From contig QAOA01008791.1 in NCBI GenBank assembly GCA_003255065.1, forward strand, positions 430,973-494,972: a DNA stretch of 64,000 bases. The letters run 5' to 3'. The stretch comes from Cercis canadensis (lineage: Eukaryota > Streptophyta > Magnoliopsida > Fabales > Fabaceae). How positions within the stretch are numbered: position 1 is the first letter of the stretch; every line of letters starts with the position of its first letter. Shown in pieces: positions 1 to 13,100 of the stretch. The translations under genes were made by a program, and so were the position numbers. Under the pieces are notes generated by a model that saw nothing but the letters and a program-made list of their open reading frames with translations, made no database searches and was not told where the DNA came from.

Positions 1-1000
1 CTTTTAGTGCTCCTCAAGGACATTATGAATGGAAAGTTATGTCTTTTGGGTTAAGTGTAGCTCCACAAATAGTCCAAAGAAGAATGGATAATATATTTCG
101 AGATCCTAGAGAATTCTGTGTAATATATGTGGACGATATTTTAGTTTTTAGCAAAAATCAGAATAAACACAAAAAACATTTAATGCAGGTTGTTGAAAAA
201 TTCAAAGAACATAGAATTATTTTATCTAAGAAAAATATGGTATTAAAAAATAGTAGGATTGAGTTCTTAGGATTAACTTTAGAACAAGGTGGAAATACAA
301 CCTCATGTGCTAGAAAAGAAGATACATGAATTTCCTGATAAAATAGAAGATAAAAAGCAACTACAAAGATTTTTAGGATGCTTAACATATGGAGAAAAAT
401 TCATAAAAAAATTAGCAGAGTTAAGAAATCCATTACAAGAAAAACTTAAGAAAAACAAAGAATGGAGCTGGACAGGAGAGGATAGTTAGTATATACAAAA
501 GGTAAAACAAGAAGTAAAGGATCTTCCAAGGTTAAAAATGCCTAATGAAGAAGATTTCATGATATTATAAACCGATGCTTCTGACAACTATTTGGAGTGC
601 TATGTTAAAAGCAAGAAATAAGCAACTTGGCGAAGAAGAGTTAAGCGCTTATGCGAGTGGCACTTTTAAACTAACTGAAAAGAATTATCACATTAATGAA
701 AATAAATTATTAGCGGTTAAAAGAGGAATAGAAAAATTTGAAATAGTTTTATCTCCTCAAGAGTTTCTTATAAGAACGGATAATAAAAATTTTATAGCTT
801 TTATTAAGAATAATCTTGGTAAGTGTATGCAGCAAAGAAGGTTGCTCAGATGGCAACAATGATTTCGACAATTCAGATTCAAGATAAAACACATAAAGGG
901 TGAGAAAAAGTATTTGCCTGATGCTCTAACAAGAGAACTTGTGTATACATTACAGGAAATGGATCCTTCAAGTACAAAAAGAAGCCAAATAATGGGATTA
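1..1000 (+). pseudogene. Caulimovirid reverse transcriptase/RNase H, broken
   Basis: Remnant of the polymerase region of a pararetrovirus polyprotein; the reading frame enters from outside the window. A conserved FSAPQGHYEW-type stretch at the edge, then SFGL and YVDDILVF, mark the fingers and palm of the reverse transcriptase. A TDAS-like and a TDN motif further on mark RNase H. Breaks seen: a frame change near 290-330, an in-frame TAG at 487-489, an in-frame TAA at about 568-570, a further frame change near 590, and a TGA at 860-862. No intact protein can be made. Base composition is like the surrounding AT-rich DNA. Confidence 0.85.
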
Positions 1001-1110
1001 AAACAAATGGCTGAGAAATCTCTCAACCAAGATGCAAAAAAGATTATGATGGCACTTATAGAGGAATCAAATCAAAATCTCAAAAGGTTCTGATTGAAAA
1101 AAACTATCAG

Positions 1111-2126
1111 GTGATGGAAAAACTCTGTATACATATTGATTCCTCAGTACGGGGAAAAATAAACAAGTTGCTAAAAGTCTTAGAGGACTTGATTCTATCC
1201 AAAGAACTTGAAGCAAATATGGATGATGAATCACTAGTCTTAAGGATAAAATTAGTTGAAGAAAGCATAAACCACTTGATGATAGCTCAAATTGAAAACT
1301 TATCAGAAAAAATTATCTTTAAAGATAAAGCTAATGTTTCTTATCTTACTAGTTATTATATGTTTTCATTAACCCCCGACAAAGTGTGGCTCTCACATCA
1401 ACGGGAAGTTGTTCTTAAAAACATGCAGAAATTCATGCCACTTGACATTCAAGAAAAGATTTTAACTACAAAGCCAACGCCTATGCAAGAATGGCTCCAA
1501 GCTTATGAAGTCCTAAATTCATATCCAAGCCAAGATCAACTTGGAATGTATTGTTTATTTGAAGATGGAAATAATTGGCAGATAATAGATGGTGATTGCC
1601 CTCCATATCAAGCTGCCTAGCTATTTGAATAAAGACTACTCAGAAAAAATTTCTTTCACTGGTTTTGAAATCGATAGATTATTCAAATTCTTCCCTCAAA
1701 TTATTAAAGATGCTTTGAAATGGGAGAGACAACATTGATATTGGCAAAAGTTTACTATGATAATCTTCAATGTCCCTCCAAAATGGAGAGAAGAAACTCA
1801 GTTCTTTCCAAGCTCTCACATTGTAAGACTGCAGAAGAATGAAGGGCCTGCAAGTTTATTTTGTCGAAAAGAGGTAAAAGACTTTAATGAAAAAAATTAT
1901 CACATTATTAAATGCTCGTGAACTAGTAAATCATTGTTTTGCTCTCTTGCAAAAAGACTGGAAGACTTTCTCAGCAACAGAAAGAATTATTTTTCAAAGA
2001 AAAATGAGAAGAGAATTCTGGATAAATCACCAAAAAAGCCAAACATATAAGAAAAGAATAGCCAACTTAGCAGTAGAGATGACTAAGGAATGCCACGAAG
2101 CCTTGAAAGACTTCTTTGGAGCATAG
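1111..2126 (+). pseudogene. Caulimovirid downstream reading frame, function unassigned, broken
   Basis: A 169-codon open stretch (1111-1620) is followed, in another frame, by a further coding-like stretch from about 1611 that ends at a TGA near 1736, and then by a 79-codon open stretch (1887-2126). Together they look like one larger protein broken by frameshifts and stops. The predicted pieces are rich in Lys, Glu, Leu and Ile, and no domain was recognised. Its place, after RNase H and before the non-coding region with the primer-binding site, is where some caulimovirids carry a separate 3' frame. Whether it corresponds to a transactivator or to the unassigned second frame of other genera cannot be told from sequence alone. 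Confidence 0.5.
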
Positions 2127-2132
2127 ACTAAG

Positions 2133-2321
2133 GTGACACATGGTAGCACTTTCATGGATAATGAAACAGATGGCAGCATGCATGATAATGAAGAAACACT
2201 TGGAAATATGCATGATAATGAAGGCACACTTGGCAATGTGCTTGAGAATGAGCATGGATGGAATGACCACGTATTTGATGCAGATGCATGGGACAAGATT
2301 GTAAATAAGATGGAAGGATGA
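2133..2321 (+). other. Short open frame with an internal imperfect repeat
   Basis: A 62-codon frame just after the caulimovirid 3' frame, coding twice for a MHDNE..LGN unit. The repeat is also visible in the DNA (about 2176-2245). It is probably the decayed tail of the viral frame or leader sequence. No function is claimed. Confidence 0.25.
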
Positions 2322-2668
2322 GTTGTCACTATCAACTGCCATCTCTGAATCAGCTTCTAAAGAATCTATGACAAAACCCTTGTAAGATAGTAGAATTAGG
2401 TGAAGGAACAGTCAAGTCTTATGACTCTTGTACAGTACTAGAGCACTCATGCAAAGTGTTTGAACCTTATCTTTTATTTTGTTAAGTGTTGAATCTAAAG
2501 TTTGAAGTCCACTCTTTTGTCTATAATAGGAAAATGGACTACATCTTGTAAGATAGAGTCAAGCAAGGTGTAAGAAAAAGAAAGCTAAGTGTGTTGAGCA
2601 AAGCGTTGTTCTAAAAACTTCCTTTAGTTTGAAGTAAGTTGAGTCTTAAGTTTACTAAAGCTATCATC

Positions 2669-2674
2669 AATAAA
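2669..2674 (+). terminator. AATAAA polyadenylation signal in the caulimovirid non-coding region
   Basis: AATAAA lies about 400 bases before the primer-binding site, inside the non-coding stretch where caulimovirids carry promoter and poly(A) signals. A TATAATA at about 2522 could be a decayed core promoter, but this is weak. Confidence 0.4.
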
Positions 2675-2999
2675 AGAGAATTGTTCCTTTGTATATTCAG
2701 TTGCCTTCTTGCAATTTAATTCATAGTCATTATCTCCAAAAGTCCTCAAACCCAGTAAGAACTGGGTTCTGTGAACCTTCTTTCATCCTGTTTTATTCTT
2801 GATATTGTGAAGAATCAGTAGAATAAGAAGAAATAGCAGTGTTAAGGTGACTACTAGTCGAGGTAAGAGAAAAGTGCTATAGTTGAAGAGTAGCAGACAA
2901 AGCTTGGTGGACAAACTACCCACAGGTATGATCTAAAGAATGTTTTCTAAGCTTGTTATAGATCGAAACTTAAAAGATTTTAATCTCTCTGTCTTTGTT

Positions 3000-3068
3000 G
3001 TGTATGTTTAAAATTAAATTAGTGGTGTATGTTTAAAATAGTGTATGTTTAAAATAATGTATGTTAAA
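3000..3068 (+). repeat. Short tandem repeats of GTGTATGTTTAAAAT
   Basis: Four imperfect units of GTGTATGTTTAAAAT directly upstream of the primer-binding site. Such short arrays occur in caulimovirid leaders, but may also be local slippage after integration. Confidence 0.6.
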
Positions 3069-3070
3069 AT

Positions 3071-3083
3071 TGGTATCAGAACC
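3071..3083 (+). promoter_or_regulatory. tRNA-Met primer-binding site of the caulimovirid
   Basis: TGGTATCAGAACC differs at one position from the canonical TGGTATCAGAGCC, the complement of the 3' end of initiator tRNA-Met that primes minus-strand synthesis in Caulimoviridae. By convention it marks the origin of the circular genome map. It is preceded by a short run of GTGTATGTTTAAAAT repeats. Confidence 0.7.
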
Positions 3084-4155
3084 TTGTATATGCTTTGTGA
3101 TTAGGAATTAGAATTTAATTACTTCCTTTGTAAAAAAAAATGGTTCAATCGCAAACAAAAATTGGACACACCTTATTAGTAATTAAAATTGCTATAAGGG
3201 ACCACTTAGTTTTATTTAAAAATTATTAAAAAATAAGAGTAACCCATTTAAGAAAATAGTTTTCAGACTAACCCATTTAAGAAAATAGTTGCAACACTAT
3301 TCTATTAAGAGAAATATTTCTACAAAAAGCATTATTAAAGGGAATGGTCCAAACTTCTCCTTACATTTAATTATTTAATTTTTTTTTACTCTGAAATTTA
3401 CTAGTTGGTAGCATATTAACAGCCACTCAGGTCACCGTCTTACACAATTATTCTTTTCTCTTTTAAACAAATGATTAAATTATTGGATTGCTTTACAACT
3501 TTGCCAATGTCATTTTTACTTTCCATAGCCTTTAAAGGAAGTATTAACTTTGGAGGTACTTAAAAATCCTATAAATAATAACATCAAGAATATTATTAAC
3601 GATGCTAGAAAATGAGGAGAAATTCTTTTAAGACAATGTTTAACTTCATACCATCTCATATTAAATGAGTAGGTAAATAATCCACATGTCATAGTCTAGT
3701 GTAAGAATATGTTATATCTGATTCACACAACAATTTCTCGAGAAGTTCTCTCATAGTTGGTCTGAAAAGCGAGACACCATGGAACTTCTTACGGAAAAAC
3801 AAGTTTCTTGAATATTTCATCTAATTTCAAATTTCCACATAAAAAATGCTTTCCCGCATGCAGGTGAATCAAAAGAAAACCTATGAACTACGACCTCATC
3901 TGTCGCTTATCATTATTGGTCAATCTAAAGCCACCTCCACTCCTGTCACTAGTCAACTCTCACCAACAACCAACTCAAAATAACTTGAAGAATACAAGGC
4001 CGAAAGAGGCAACTAAATGAGGCAAAAATACATGAGATGCTACAATGCACAGTTCTACATATATGGAGCATCCATATACAATGTTAAGCCATGTAATGGG
4101 AAAATACTGTACAGTAAGTAAGACATGTTTCTCCGCTGCAAATTAGCCCTACAAC
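3084..4155. other. Intergenic stretch and NERD 3' flank
   Basis: AT-rich, no coding potential recognised. It contains a 22-base direct repeat TAACCCATTTAAGAAAATAG.. (3240-3261 and 3269-3290). An ATG-led frame just after the primer-binding site (3140 to about 3230) soon stops. The part nearest 4155 is expected to hold the 3'UTR of the NERD-like gene, which reads leftward. Confidence 0.5.
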
Positions 4156-7100
4156 TCAATTGTGAATAAAATCACACGAAGATCCCTTCTTGCAGTGTCC
4201 ATTCTTATAGAATAAACACATTCCTCTTTGCCCCATGAAAGGAGGCCTGGAAGAACCTCCTCCGCCTCTATTGTTAAAAGACGACTGCCTGTTCCACGGT
4301 TTACCTCCACCATAACCAGAGTCTCCACCATTAGGACCAGGATCCCCTTGGTTTTGGAACCTGTCTCCATTATGACTTTGTTCACTTCCCCACACGCCTT
4401 GATTCCCAGAAGATGCAGCCCAACCAGGATTAGCACTTCCAGGTGCTAACCCTTGACCAGGCACAACCCAACCTGCATTTGCATTTACCTGTGGAGGTCC
4501 TTGACCAGGTGCAACCCAACTGACTGCATTTACCTGTGATGGCACCTGATTAGGAGCAACCCACCCTGGATTTGAATTTCCGGGGGCTGGCCCTTGACCA
4601 GACATCCAGTTGATGTTCATATTGGCTGGTAGAGGCCCACCCCAGCTAATATTCGGATTTCCTGGCATTACCCCCCAACCAGCATTCTGATTTTCTGCAA
4701 CACCCATGCCCCAAGGTATACTGGGTGGTGCTGGAGGTAGAATGCTTGATTGATTACTTGAAGTTGGTGGTCTCCAAGGCTCAGGCGTAGGCATAGAAGG
4801 AAAGCCTGGTGTCGGGAAATTCCCAGTTGGATTTCCAGTGCTAAATGAGGCAGCATTTTGGACAGATGAAGCATCACCCCATTGACCCTGGGGAGGCGGC
4901 TGGGCTGGCAGAGTAGCAGGATTAATTGGTTCTAACCTCTGAGATGGAGCACCTCCCCAGGCCTGTGGTTCACCCCCTCGTAACTGAATAGAGCCAGCCA
5001 TTTCAGGTTTTGGAACCAAACCAGATCTCCACCCTTGAGTTTCAGCATGAGAATTATGGTTAGTCACAACCAGGTTTTGCATATTTACAGCCGGAGGTTT
5101 AATATCAACACCTGTATTCGTTGAGGGATCAGCCAAGACAGGTGGTGCTGCTGCTGTTGCTTGAGGATGTACTCGAGAAATATCTGTGGACCTCAGAAGC
5201 AAACCTGTCTCTGACTTAGAGGCAGAATTAATACCGGGTTGTGAATTTTGAGCATTTTGCACCAAATTCTCTGGGATCACTACCACAGGGGCCTGCAAGC
5301 TTGCATGACTTCCTGGGAATTGATTTCCCAAGAGAGAGCCAGCTGACTGGACAGGAGTAGGTGACCATTGATTTTCAAAAGCCTGCTGCCCCTTAGTCTT
5401 GCCTGGGGTAGTCTGGGCAGGAGTAGGTGAAGGAAGATTCGTTGATTCATGTCTAACACCAGTATCAGAACCCCATCCGTTGGTAGGATTCTTGGGCACC
5501 TCAACTGTCAGTGGAGCAGGCATACTCCCAAGTGATTTCCAAGATCCACTATTTTGATCAAACGATGGTCTACCTCCAACTGGACCTTCTGTACCTTGTT
5601 GTGCAGGCAAATGAGGTTTCAGGGAGTACGAGGAGGAGGAATGTAAATCATGCCCCAATTGAGCCTTTGCAAAGGTTTTATCCACTACTGATGGCTCTTT
5701 AGAAAATTTTCCAGCTAGTGCATCTGTCAAGAGTATAGATTCATCTTGCTTCTCAGTGGTTCTCCAAATTCTCAGCTCAGCTGGAAAATATCCTGTGTTA
5801 CTCCATTTACGTAACTGCACCATGGAAAATGGTCCCTGAACTTTTCCAGATGGATCCTGATAATGCCACATCTTTTCTGTTTCATTAACTTTCACAGCCA
5901 CTGGAGCTATGCTAGTAGAAGATGGTACAGCAGAAGCTTCTGACAAAGAAGTAGAAAAAGAGTCAGATGATACCACAGGCTGGGTATTCCTAACACCACT
6001 TTCAAAGCTTGAAGATAGTTTTTGCCTCTCCCAGCTATTGGATAGTTGTGTTTCCCTGTCTCTTCTCTGGAGCAACTGAGCATCATTTAATACCTCATTA
6101 GCATTAGGAACAGCATCACCTTTGGTTGAGAATCCCTTATTGGATGAATTCCTGCTGAGTTCACGATTTAAATTAGGATAATTCCTTGCTCCACTCCAAG
6201 AATCATTTGAAATGGAACCACCTCTTCCAGGAGAAACTGCCTCTCTCCCCCTCCTACTAAATGCAGTTCCTCTAGGTCTCATGTAGTTTTCTGTACGCAC
6301 AGAAATGAAACTATCACTCAATATTAGAAAAAGAACAAACATAATAATAAAGTGAGTTCACAAGTTCACATTATAATAAAAAGACCTTGTCTTTTATCAT
6401 CCATTTCATCTTCATCTTCTTCAGACTCGTAACTTGGATCCATGTTTGGGTCTGCATGTATTTCTGGAATTTCTTCCAATCTACGCTGACGTTCCTCCGG
6501 TGTTTTTAAAACCTGCAATTTCTCTACACATTCTCTGAGCGTGAGACTAAGTCAAGGATAACTCAAAAAAAGACACCCAGAGTATTTAGTCAAGTTCAAA
6601 CATACACAGTAATTTGATAAAAATAAATAGGTAACGATATCAGAGACAAACAGGACGAAGCCATACTTTCATCAAGAAGAAAATAATTACATTATGACTA
6701 TAGATTTCAATCCGAAAATTGGTATCAGATAGCAAGAGAAGGAGCAGTAAGATTTCAATTATGTTGAGTAAAACATGTAAAGTATCACCACACTGAACTC
6801 AATTGTCCACAAGATTAAAGAATGCAATTTCTAGCTCGTACAGATTTTTTCCCTACCATTTAACTGAATATGATCATATTAGTCCAAGCATACTTAAAAC
6901 TCCATGTAAAGTATCACCACACTGAACTCAATTGTCCACAAGATTAAAGAACGCAATTTCTAGCTCGTACAGATTTTTTCCCTACCATTTAACTGAATAT
7001 GATCATATTAGTCCAAGCATACTTAAAACTCCATATTACAAATCGATGACTCAACTTAAAAATGGTACCATCAACATTCACCCAAAGGCTAAGGTCACAA

Positions 7101-10100
7101 GCTGGCTAAATGGCATTTAACAATCTATCATCTTTTTGATGCAGCCAATCATTATGCTTTATAAATATCAATGCTTTTTAAGTGAAAAATAAAATAAAAT
7201 TGATTTTGAGGCTTATAAGGAGTGAAGAATTAATAATAACCACACGAAAGACAACAGAAACTAAAACTATAAAGAATTTCTTTATTCTGATGACAAGATC
7301 CAAAAATAAGAGTTAACAATTTCCAATTTTCAAGGATCTGTTAAAGATCTATATTAATAAAAAGTAATAACTAATAGGTTGTAAACAAGACTATATAAAA
7401 CTTTAAATTGGAGGAGAAATTGAGTTATGTTATAAGAAGTGTTAATACATCAAGGAAACATAGCAAACAAGCACCTGCATAACTACCATATGTATTAAAA
7501 TATTAATATTGGAGCAAAAGGATATTCTTTTCTGCGTCCTTTCTCACTAGCTCTATCACGAAGATGACTTAGCCGCACTATCTCTGTTTCTAGCCACTGC
7601 AACAGAACAAGCCGGAATAATGTATTAGATAACAAAGTTGAAATTATATTTCAAATACCAACAGATAAAAAGTAATCTTAAATATTTTAACAAAATGTGA
7701 TTAGAAACTCAACATGAAAAAGTTAAACCAATTGGGACAACTAGTTGTCTCCCAAAGTGAAGCAATCATTCTTAGGCTAGCTAAGAAATTCTACAGGGGA
7801 AATATTAGAAGGTCTTAGCCGCACTATCTCTGTTTCTCTTAATTCTTAGCCTCCAGATTGACATCACAGTCACGTTTATTAAAAAATAATCAGAGAATTT
7901 AAGGGGAGATATTTTCCATTTGAGAATATCCTTATATTTTCAATAGAGAGTAAGTATAAAATAAGATTTCTCTCGTCTCCTAGAGATAAACATTCTTTCA
8001 GATACACATTATTTTCTCATTAAAGGAAATGCCAAAAAATGAATTTCTGAAAAGAAGTATAAGCATACGCAGCCCATGTGCAACATGCCAAGGAATTAAA
8101 CCCAACTCACATCTTTTACTCTGACTTCCTGGAGTACCATTGCTTTCTCCTGAATGTCACCCTACAAGAGAACATTAGTGTTGTCAGTACACACTATACA
8201 TCTGATACCTAAAAGTAAGATTTCATGAACATAAAATTACCACTGTCAGCCGATTTATGAGCCCACACTTTATGCTCTGGCGGAGACGCTTGCACTCATC
8301 CTAATAAATTGAAAAAAACTAGTCAACATCTTCATGAAGAAGCAATGTCAATGTGAAAGTCAAGCTATATAAACGAAGTCTGATAATACCAAAATACTGC
8401 AGTAATCCTATTCTTTTGGACACCATACAGTTAATTGGAATAGATCCCTTCTAATTCCATCTTGAGCATATGAACTAAGCAGCAACAGGTATTGTTGACT
8501 TTTAAACGGTATATTTCAGTGGGATATTAGCCTCGATTCAATCAGCAGATACTAAAATCTGGTTGTCCGCAATGTACATAATTATCTCAAGTTTTATTTT
8601 AAAAGGAGAAAGATACTGCTTTTCAATGGAATTATGGCAAAAGATAACCACCACTCTCATCATAAGGTGAATAAGATGACAAAAAGGAGGGAAAAACAAA
8701 ATAATTAAAAAATATGAACTCTTGTGTCTAGAATTACCTCTGTGAACTCTTGATTTGAGATAATATCAATTGATACGATCTCTGTCTTGTTTAAATTTAA
8801 GATTTCTAGCAAGATATCCGTTGTCCTTTTACCAACTTTGTATGGCTCAGAAGCTTTGCATGTACCTGACCATGAAGATGTTAAAAGAGATCAGAAAATA
8901 CACATATATATCATATTGCAAGTAATAACAGCATGAACAGTATTATTGTCCAAATATTTTACCTACAACCTGAACCAGCCTATATAAGTCCTGCTTCTGA
9001 CCACTACCAGAAATCCTTATTCTAACAAAAGACCCAACAACTTTATCATTGAACTTTTCTGTGTCTTCAAGTAGATCCTCCACCAAATTACGTCTTAGAT
9101 AAATTAAATTAATATTATGATTATCAATGGCTGCATAATCATCAAGATTTTGAGGCCCTCTCTCATCACCCTTTTTACGTGTTTTACGTCTCTTATCTTT
9201 GCCTGCCTTCAGATAGGAATCAGAGTTGCCATCACCTTCTAAATGACTAACTTCTGTATCAACAACACTCCCTTGCAAATCTTCAGCCTGAGAATCCTCT
9301 TTTAGAAAGAAATGGGATTCAAGAAGCTTTAACATTTCAAAATGCCCCACTCTTGGTTTACCAAACAAATTCTGAAGCCTTGCATCACAAATTATTTGAC
9401 TTTTTCGGCGAGGATCTCGGAGTTTATTTCTTTTTATATATTCTAGCAAAAGAGCCTGCACGTCAAACTGAGACAAAACAGACATATCACCATTTCGCAT
9501 GTGCATAACAAACTCCAAAAGTTCTTTTGATGCCCACTCAGATGACCCTTCAGTACCAATTGCTGTCACTGTGCTTTGTGAATCCCCTCCCTTGGAACGA
9601 GACTTCATCCGTTTCTTGGCCTTTCTTCTTTTAGAATTAGTCATTTCAACATTCTCAGAAGAGCTGTCTGAATGTGACCCTCTATCATTATTAGCATCAT
9701 AAAGTTCATCAGGTGATTCCTGTCTAGCAGGAAGGTTATCAGATCCTTTCCATGGGTTTTTAGCTTGAGTGAGTTCATCATAGGTTAGAGAGAGCTTTCG
9801 TTTTAGATCTGTGTAGTAATCCTTGAAAAGATACTCCCAGCTGTTTTTGTCATCAAAATCCACTTGTCCCTGCACCAGGCATGAAAAAAAAAAAAGTTAA
9901 TTGTACAACATCATGCCCAAGAGACTGAATCAAAACTTCAAACATATAAGAGTCAGACACAATAGGATAGGAGGGTTTAGCTAAAACTCTGCAACTTCCA
10001 TACTAAGAACAGTATAAAGGCATTCCCAACTATGTCAAACAACTTGTTTAGGAGGTAATCATCATCTGAAGAATGAAAAATTTCACATAAAGGTTTATAA

Positions 10101-13100
10101 ACAAAGCANTAAGATTCAGACACAATAGGATAGGAGGGTTTAGCTAAAACTCTGCAACTTCCATACTAAGAACAGTATAAAGGCATTCCCAACTATGTCA
10201 AACAACTTGTTTAGGAGGTAATCATCATCTGAAGAATGAAAAATTTCACATAAAGGTTTATAAACAAAGCAAAACTAAAGGAAAGAAAACCTTCATGTAT
10301 AGGGGTTAAGCTAGAGCAGGCAGCCTCACAGTAAAAGTAATCAGAAACTTGGACAAATAAAACAACCTTGCAATCAGAAATTCATATGAAAGGAGAATTA
10401 ACATCATATCTTTACTTCTTACCACCCCATTGCAAGCAACAAACTACAACTTGAGGAAGCAGACACGCTAAGGACTTCTATTTTTGTATTTTTGATAAAA
10501 GTATCCTAGTAGTCATTCATTAAACATACAACTGAAAGGAAAGGAACAATTGCCATCACTTCTTTATCTGGATAACTTCTTTTTTGGAAAGGGTAAGCAA
10601 TACAGGTATTGTTCTTTGAAAGCATAAAGGAAAGTGTTCTATAATCTTTTACCATTACATCTGTTGTAATGGCACCTTGTAGTGTTAGCAGGTAAAATTG
10701 GAAGTTCCTAAAATTTCATAAAAAGCTTCTACAACTCTATTCTCTTCCCTTCCTGCCCACTTTTGTGAGGACCAAAAACAAAACGGTAAAATGGTTCCAA
10801 CAAAACACAACATTGACTTAGCTTTCGATCCTTCCTTAAATATAAGGCACACAAACAAAATATCAGACAATGTCCTCCCTTAGTTTAAGACTAGTCCTGT
10901 TTAGCAGAAGGGAAACTCAAAACCTATAAGTATTTCATGTCCCCCATTAGAATCAGACATGTGAGCAAAACCTAAGGTATTGTTTTCTCCTATCAAAGGC
11001 TTATAAGTAAATTTTCATCTTCTCAAAATATCATTTGCAAGAAGGTACTGTATAAAGCCCCTTAAACTCCTATCAACCTAACCCAAACTACAATCCATCA
11101 CTTTTCTAAGAGAAACCCATTATTTATGCCATAATTTTACCACAAATATGTAACCCTAACACCAGCCATAACTATATCTCTAAACTTCAAGCACTCTTAC
11201 TTTACATAACTCAAATCCACCATGGACCAATCTTTAAAAGCTATATTATAGTTCATCAATCCCACACCTGCAGTACCAACAGTCAGATTTTCAAGTCCAT
11301 CCCACATGAGCCAACTGATTTAATTGCCCAAAAATTATGCAGATGCCAAAATATGTGCTTTCATGCCCAGGCATGTACAAAAATTGCAAAAGTAGAAAAA
11401 GCTAAGTAACAAGGGTTAATAACAAGAAAAATGAAAATAACAAAACCAATGTACCACCTTAAGACTAATTGACACACCCCAGAAGGATATCCTTTCATCA
11501 TTATAGAACGCATAGACATATTGCAGACATCTTTACATCATTTTAGAGCAAAATTTTTACAAGCATATCACAAGAGGAGGAAGGGAGGGAAGAAATACCG
11601 TGTCCTTGTTTCCCTGCTCCTTCTGTTCAATCAACATGACAGTTCTCATGCATGTCTCACAAAAGCCCTTGTTTCCCCTAACAGATAAGATGACAGCATC
11701 TTTGATGCATCCCTTGCACAACGAAAACGTACATGTATAGCACATATAGTAAGCATTTTTCTCACAATTGCTGCAAAGGTGCCATCCTGGAATTATAAAG
11801 ATCAAAAGATGTGGTAAATCAGATATGGTAAAACAATCCAAAATAATGCAGTTATGCTAAATTGCTAGAATTTGTTACCTTGATATTTAATATGGATTCA
11901 CTTAGGTTGTTAAGACAAGAAATAAAAAAAGTACTACCAATAACTGTCTCTGCTAAACCAGACACGTGCAATAAATGAAAAATAGGGGAAATTTTGGGGA
12001 GGGGGGAATAAAGATAAGTATGAATGCCACCCGATTAAAATGAAGTCAGGTTTTACACTTAGAAAAATTACAAATTAATGCAATTTCTTGTTGATAAAAG
12101 TCAGAAAATTTTTATTAGATAAAGGAAACATTGCAAAAGGAGAGAAGGATATTCACCTCAAAAACCGGGGATCTTACACTTACTACACAGTGAAACCTCT
12201 CATCGATATGCATACACTCAGTATTTCTCAAACTTGTATCTAGAGAACAGAAAAGTACAGCTTGTTAAGAGAACACTACACACCCTCCCCCCTAAGAAAA
12301 TGACAATGATAATAACAAGAACCTTGGCATCCAAAATCTCAATCGCTTCCTATCCAACAATCATTTTCCTAAGATATGTCAACACATCTGAAGGTGGTGC
12401 CTTAATAAAAGGATGCAAACCATGAAATATGATCCCAAAATTCAGAAAAACTATCTATTAATACATGATTCATTTTGTAAGATTCAAGACACAATATTTT
12501 CATGGTGCAAGAGATGTACACAGGGTTCTGAAACTGGAAACAGAGCAAAGCACTTCTGAGATTAGTATACCTTGATTATGCTATAAATTAGCAAGCTGCA
12601 AGTAAAAATAAACACCAAAAGACACAAGTAACTGAAATTGACCCTTCAGACCAACAAAAATTCAGAAGACCAATAACAAACTTCCTCCTTAAACAAGGTT
12701 GGTAATTCGATTAAAGTTAAGAAAGTTTAAAAAGTTATTTTGAAGCTTCCCTCAATGACCATGCTGTTGCAGCAATCTAAGCTACATCCATGTCCTTGAC
12801 TTCAGTTACTCACTTCAAGTCCTCTCCAATTTTCAAATTATTCACATGTGAAATCCACCAGACATACATATTATAGGGGCATCTCGAATTGAAGCATATT
12901 TACTACAGCAAAGACATAGGAAAGCAAAGCAAACATCTAAACACCCAACACCACCCCCCCCCCCCNAAAAAAAAAAAAAAAGAGGAAACAAAGATGCAAA
13001 TGATGATAAAAACACAGAAAGCACTTGATAAGTAAAGGTAGCTCAAACAGAAACGTACCACAATTCCATTTACCCTTAGCTCGAAAGAATGCCTCATCGC

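Larger units (their letters stand above)
1..3083 (+). mobile_element. Endogenous caulimovirid (pararetrovirus) fragment, 3' part of genome
   Basis: Old integrated plant pararetrovirus sequence, cut by the left edge of the window. In order it holds a reverse transcriptase palm with the YVDD catalytic box (about 147-158), an RNase H region (about 568-850), a second downstream reading frame (1111 to about 2126), a non-coding stretch with an AATAAA signal (2669-2674), and a primer-binding site TGGTATCAGAACC (3071-3083) matching the 3' end of plant initiator tRNA-Met. This order and the tRNA-Met site fit Caulimoviridae. No integrase was seen in the part present, which speaks against an LTR retrotransposon. 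Several stops and frameshifts show it is dead as it stands. The genus is not determined; petuvirus- or florendovirus-like are both possible. Confidence 0.8.

Noticed and set aside
1-3083. LTR retrotransposon as identity of the RT sequence
   Set aside because: No integrase or LTR was seen, and the order RT, RNase H, 3' frame, non-coding origin fits a caulimovirid better; the part 5' of the RT lies outside the window.
3136-3230. ATG-led frame just after the primer-binding site as start of a second viral copy
   Set aside because: Stops after about 30 codons and shows no movement-protein features.
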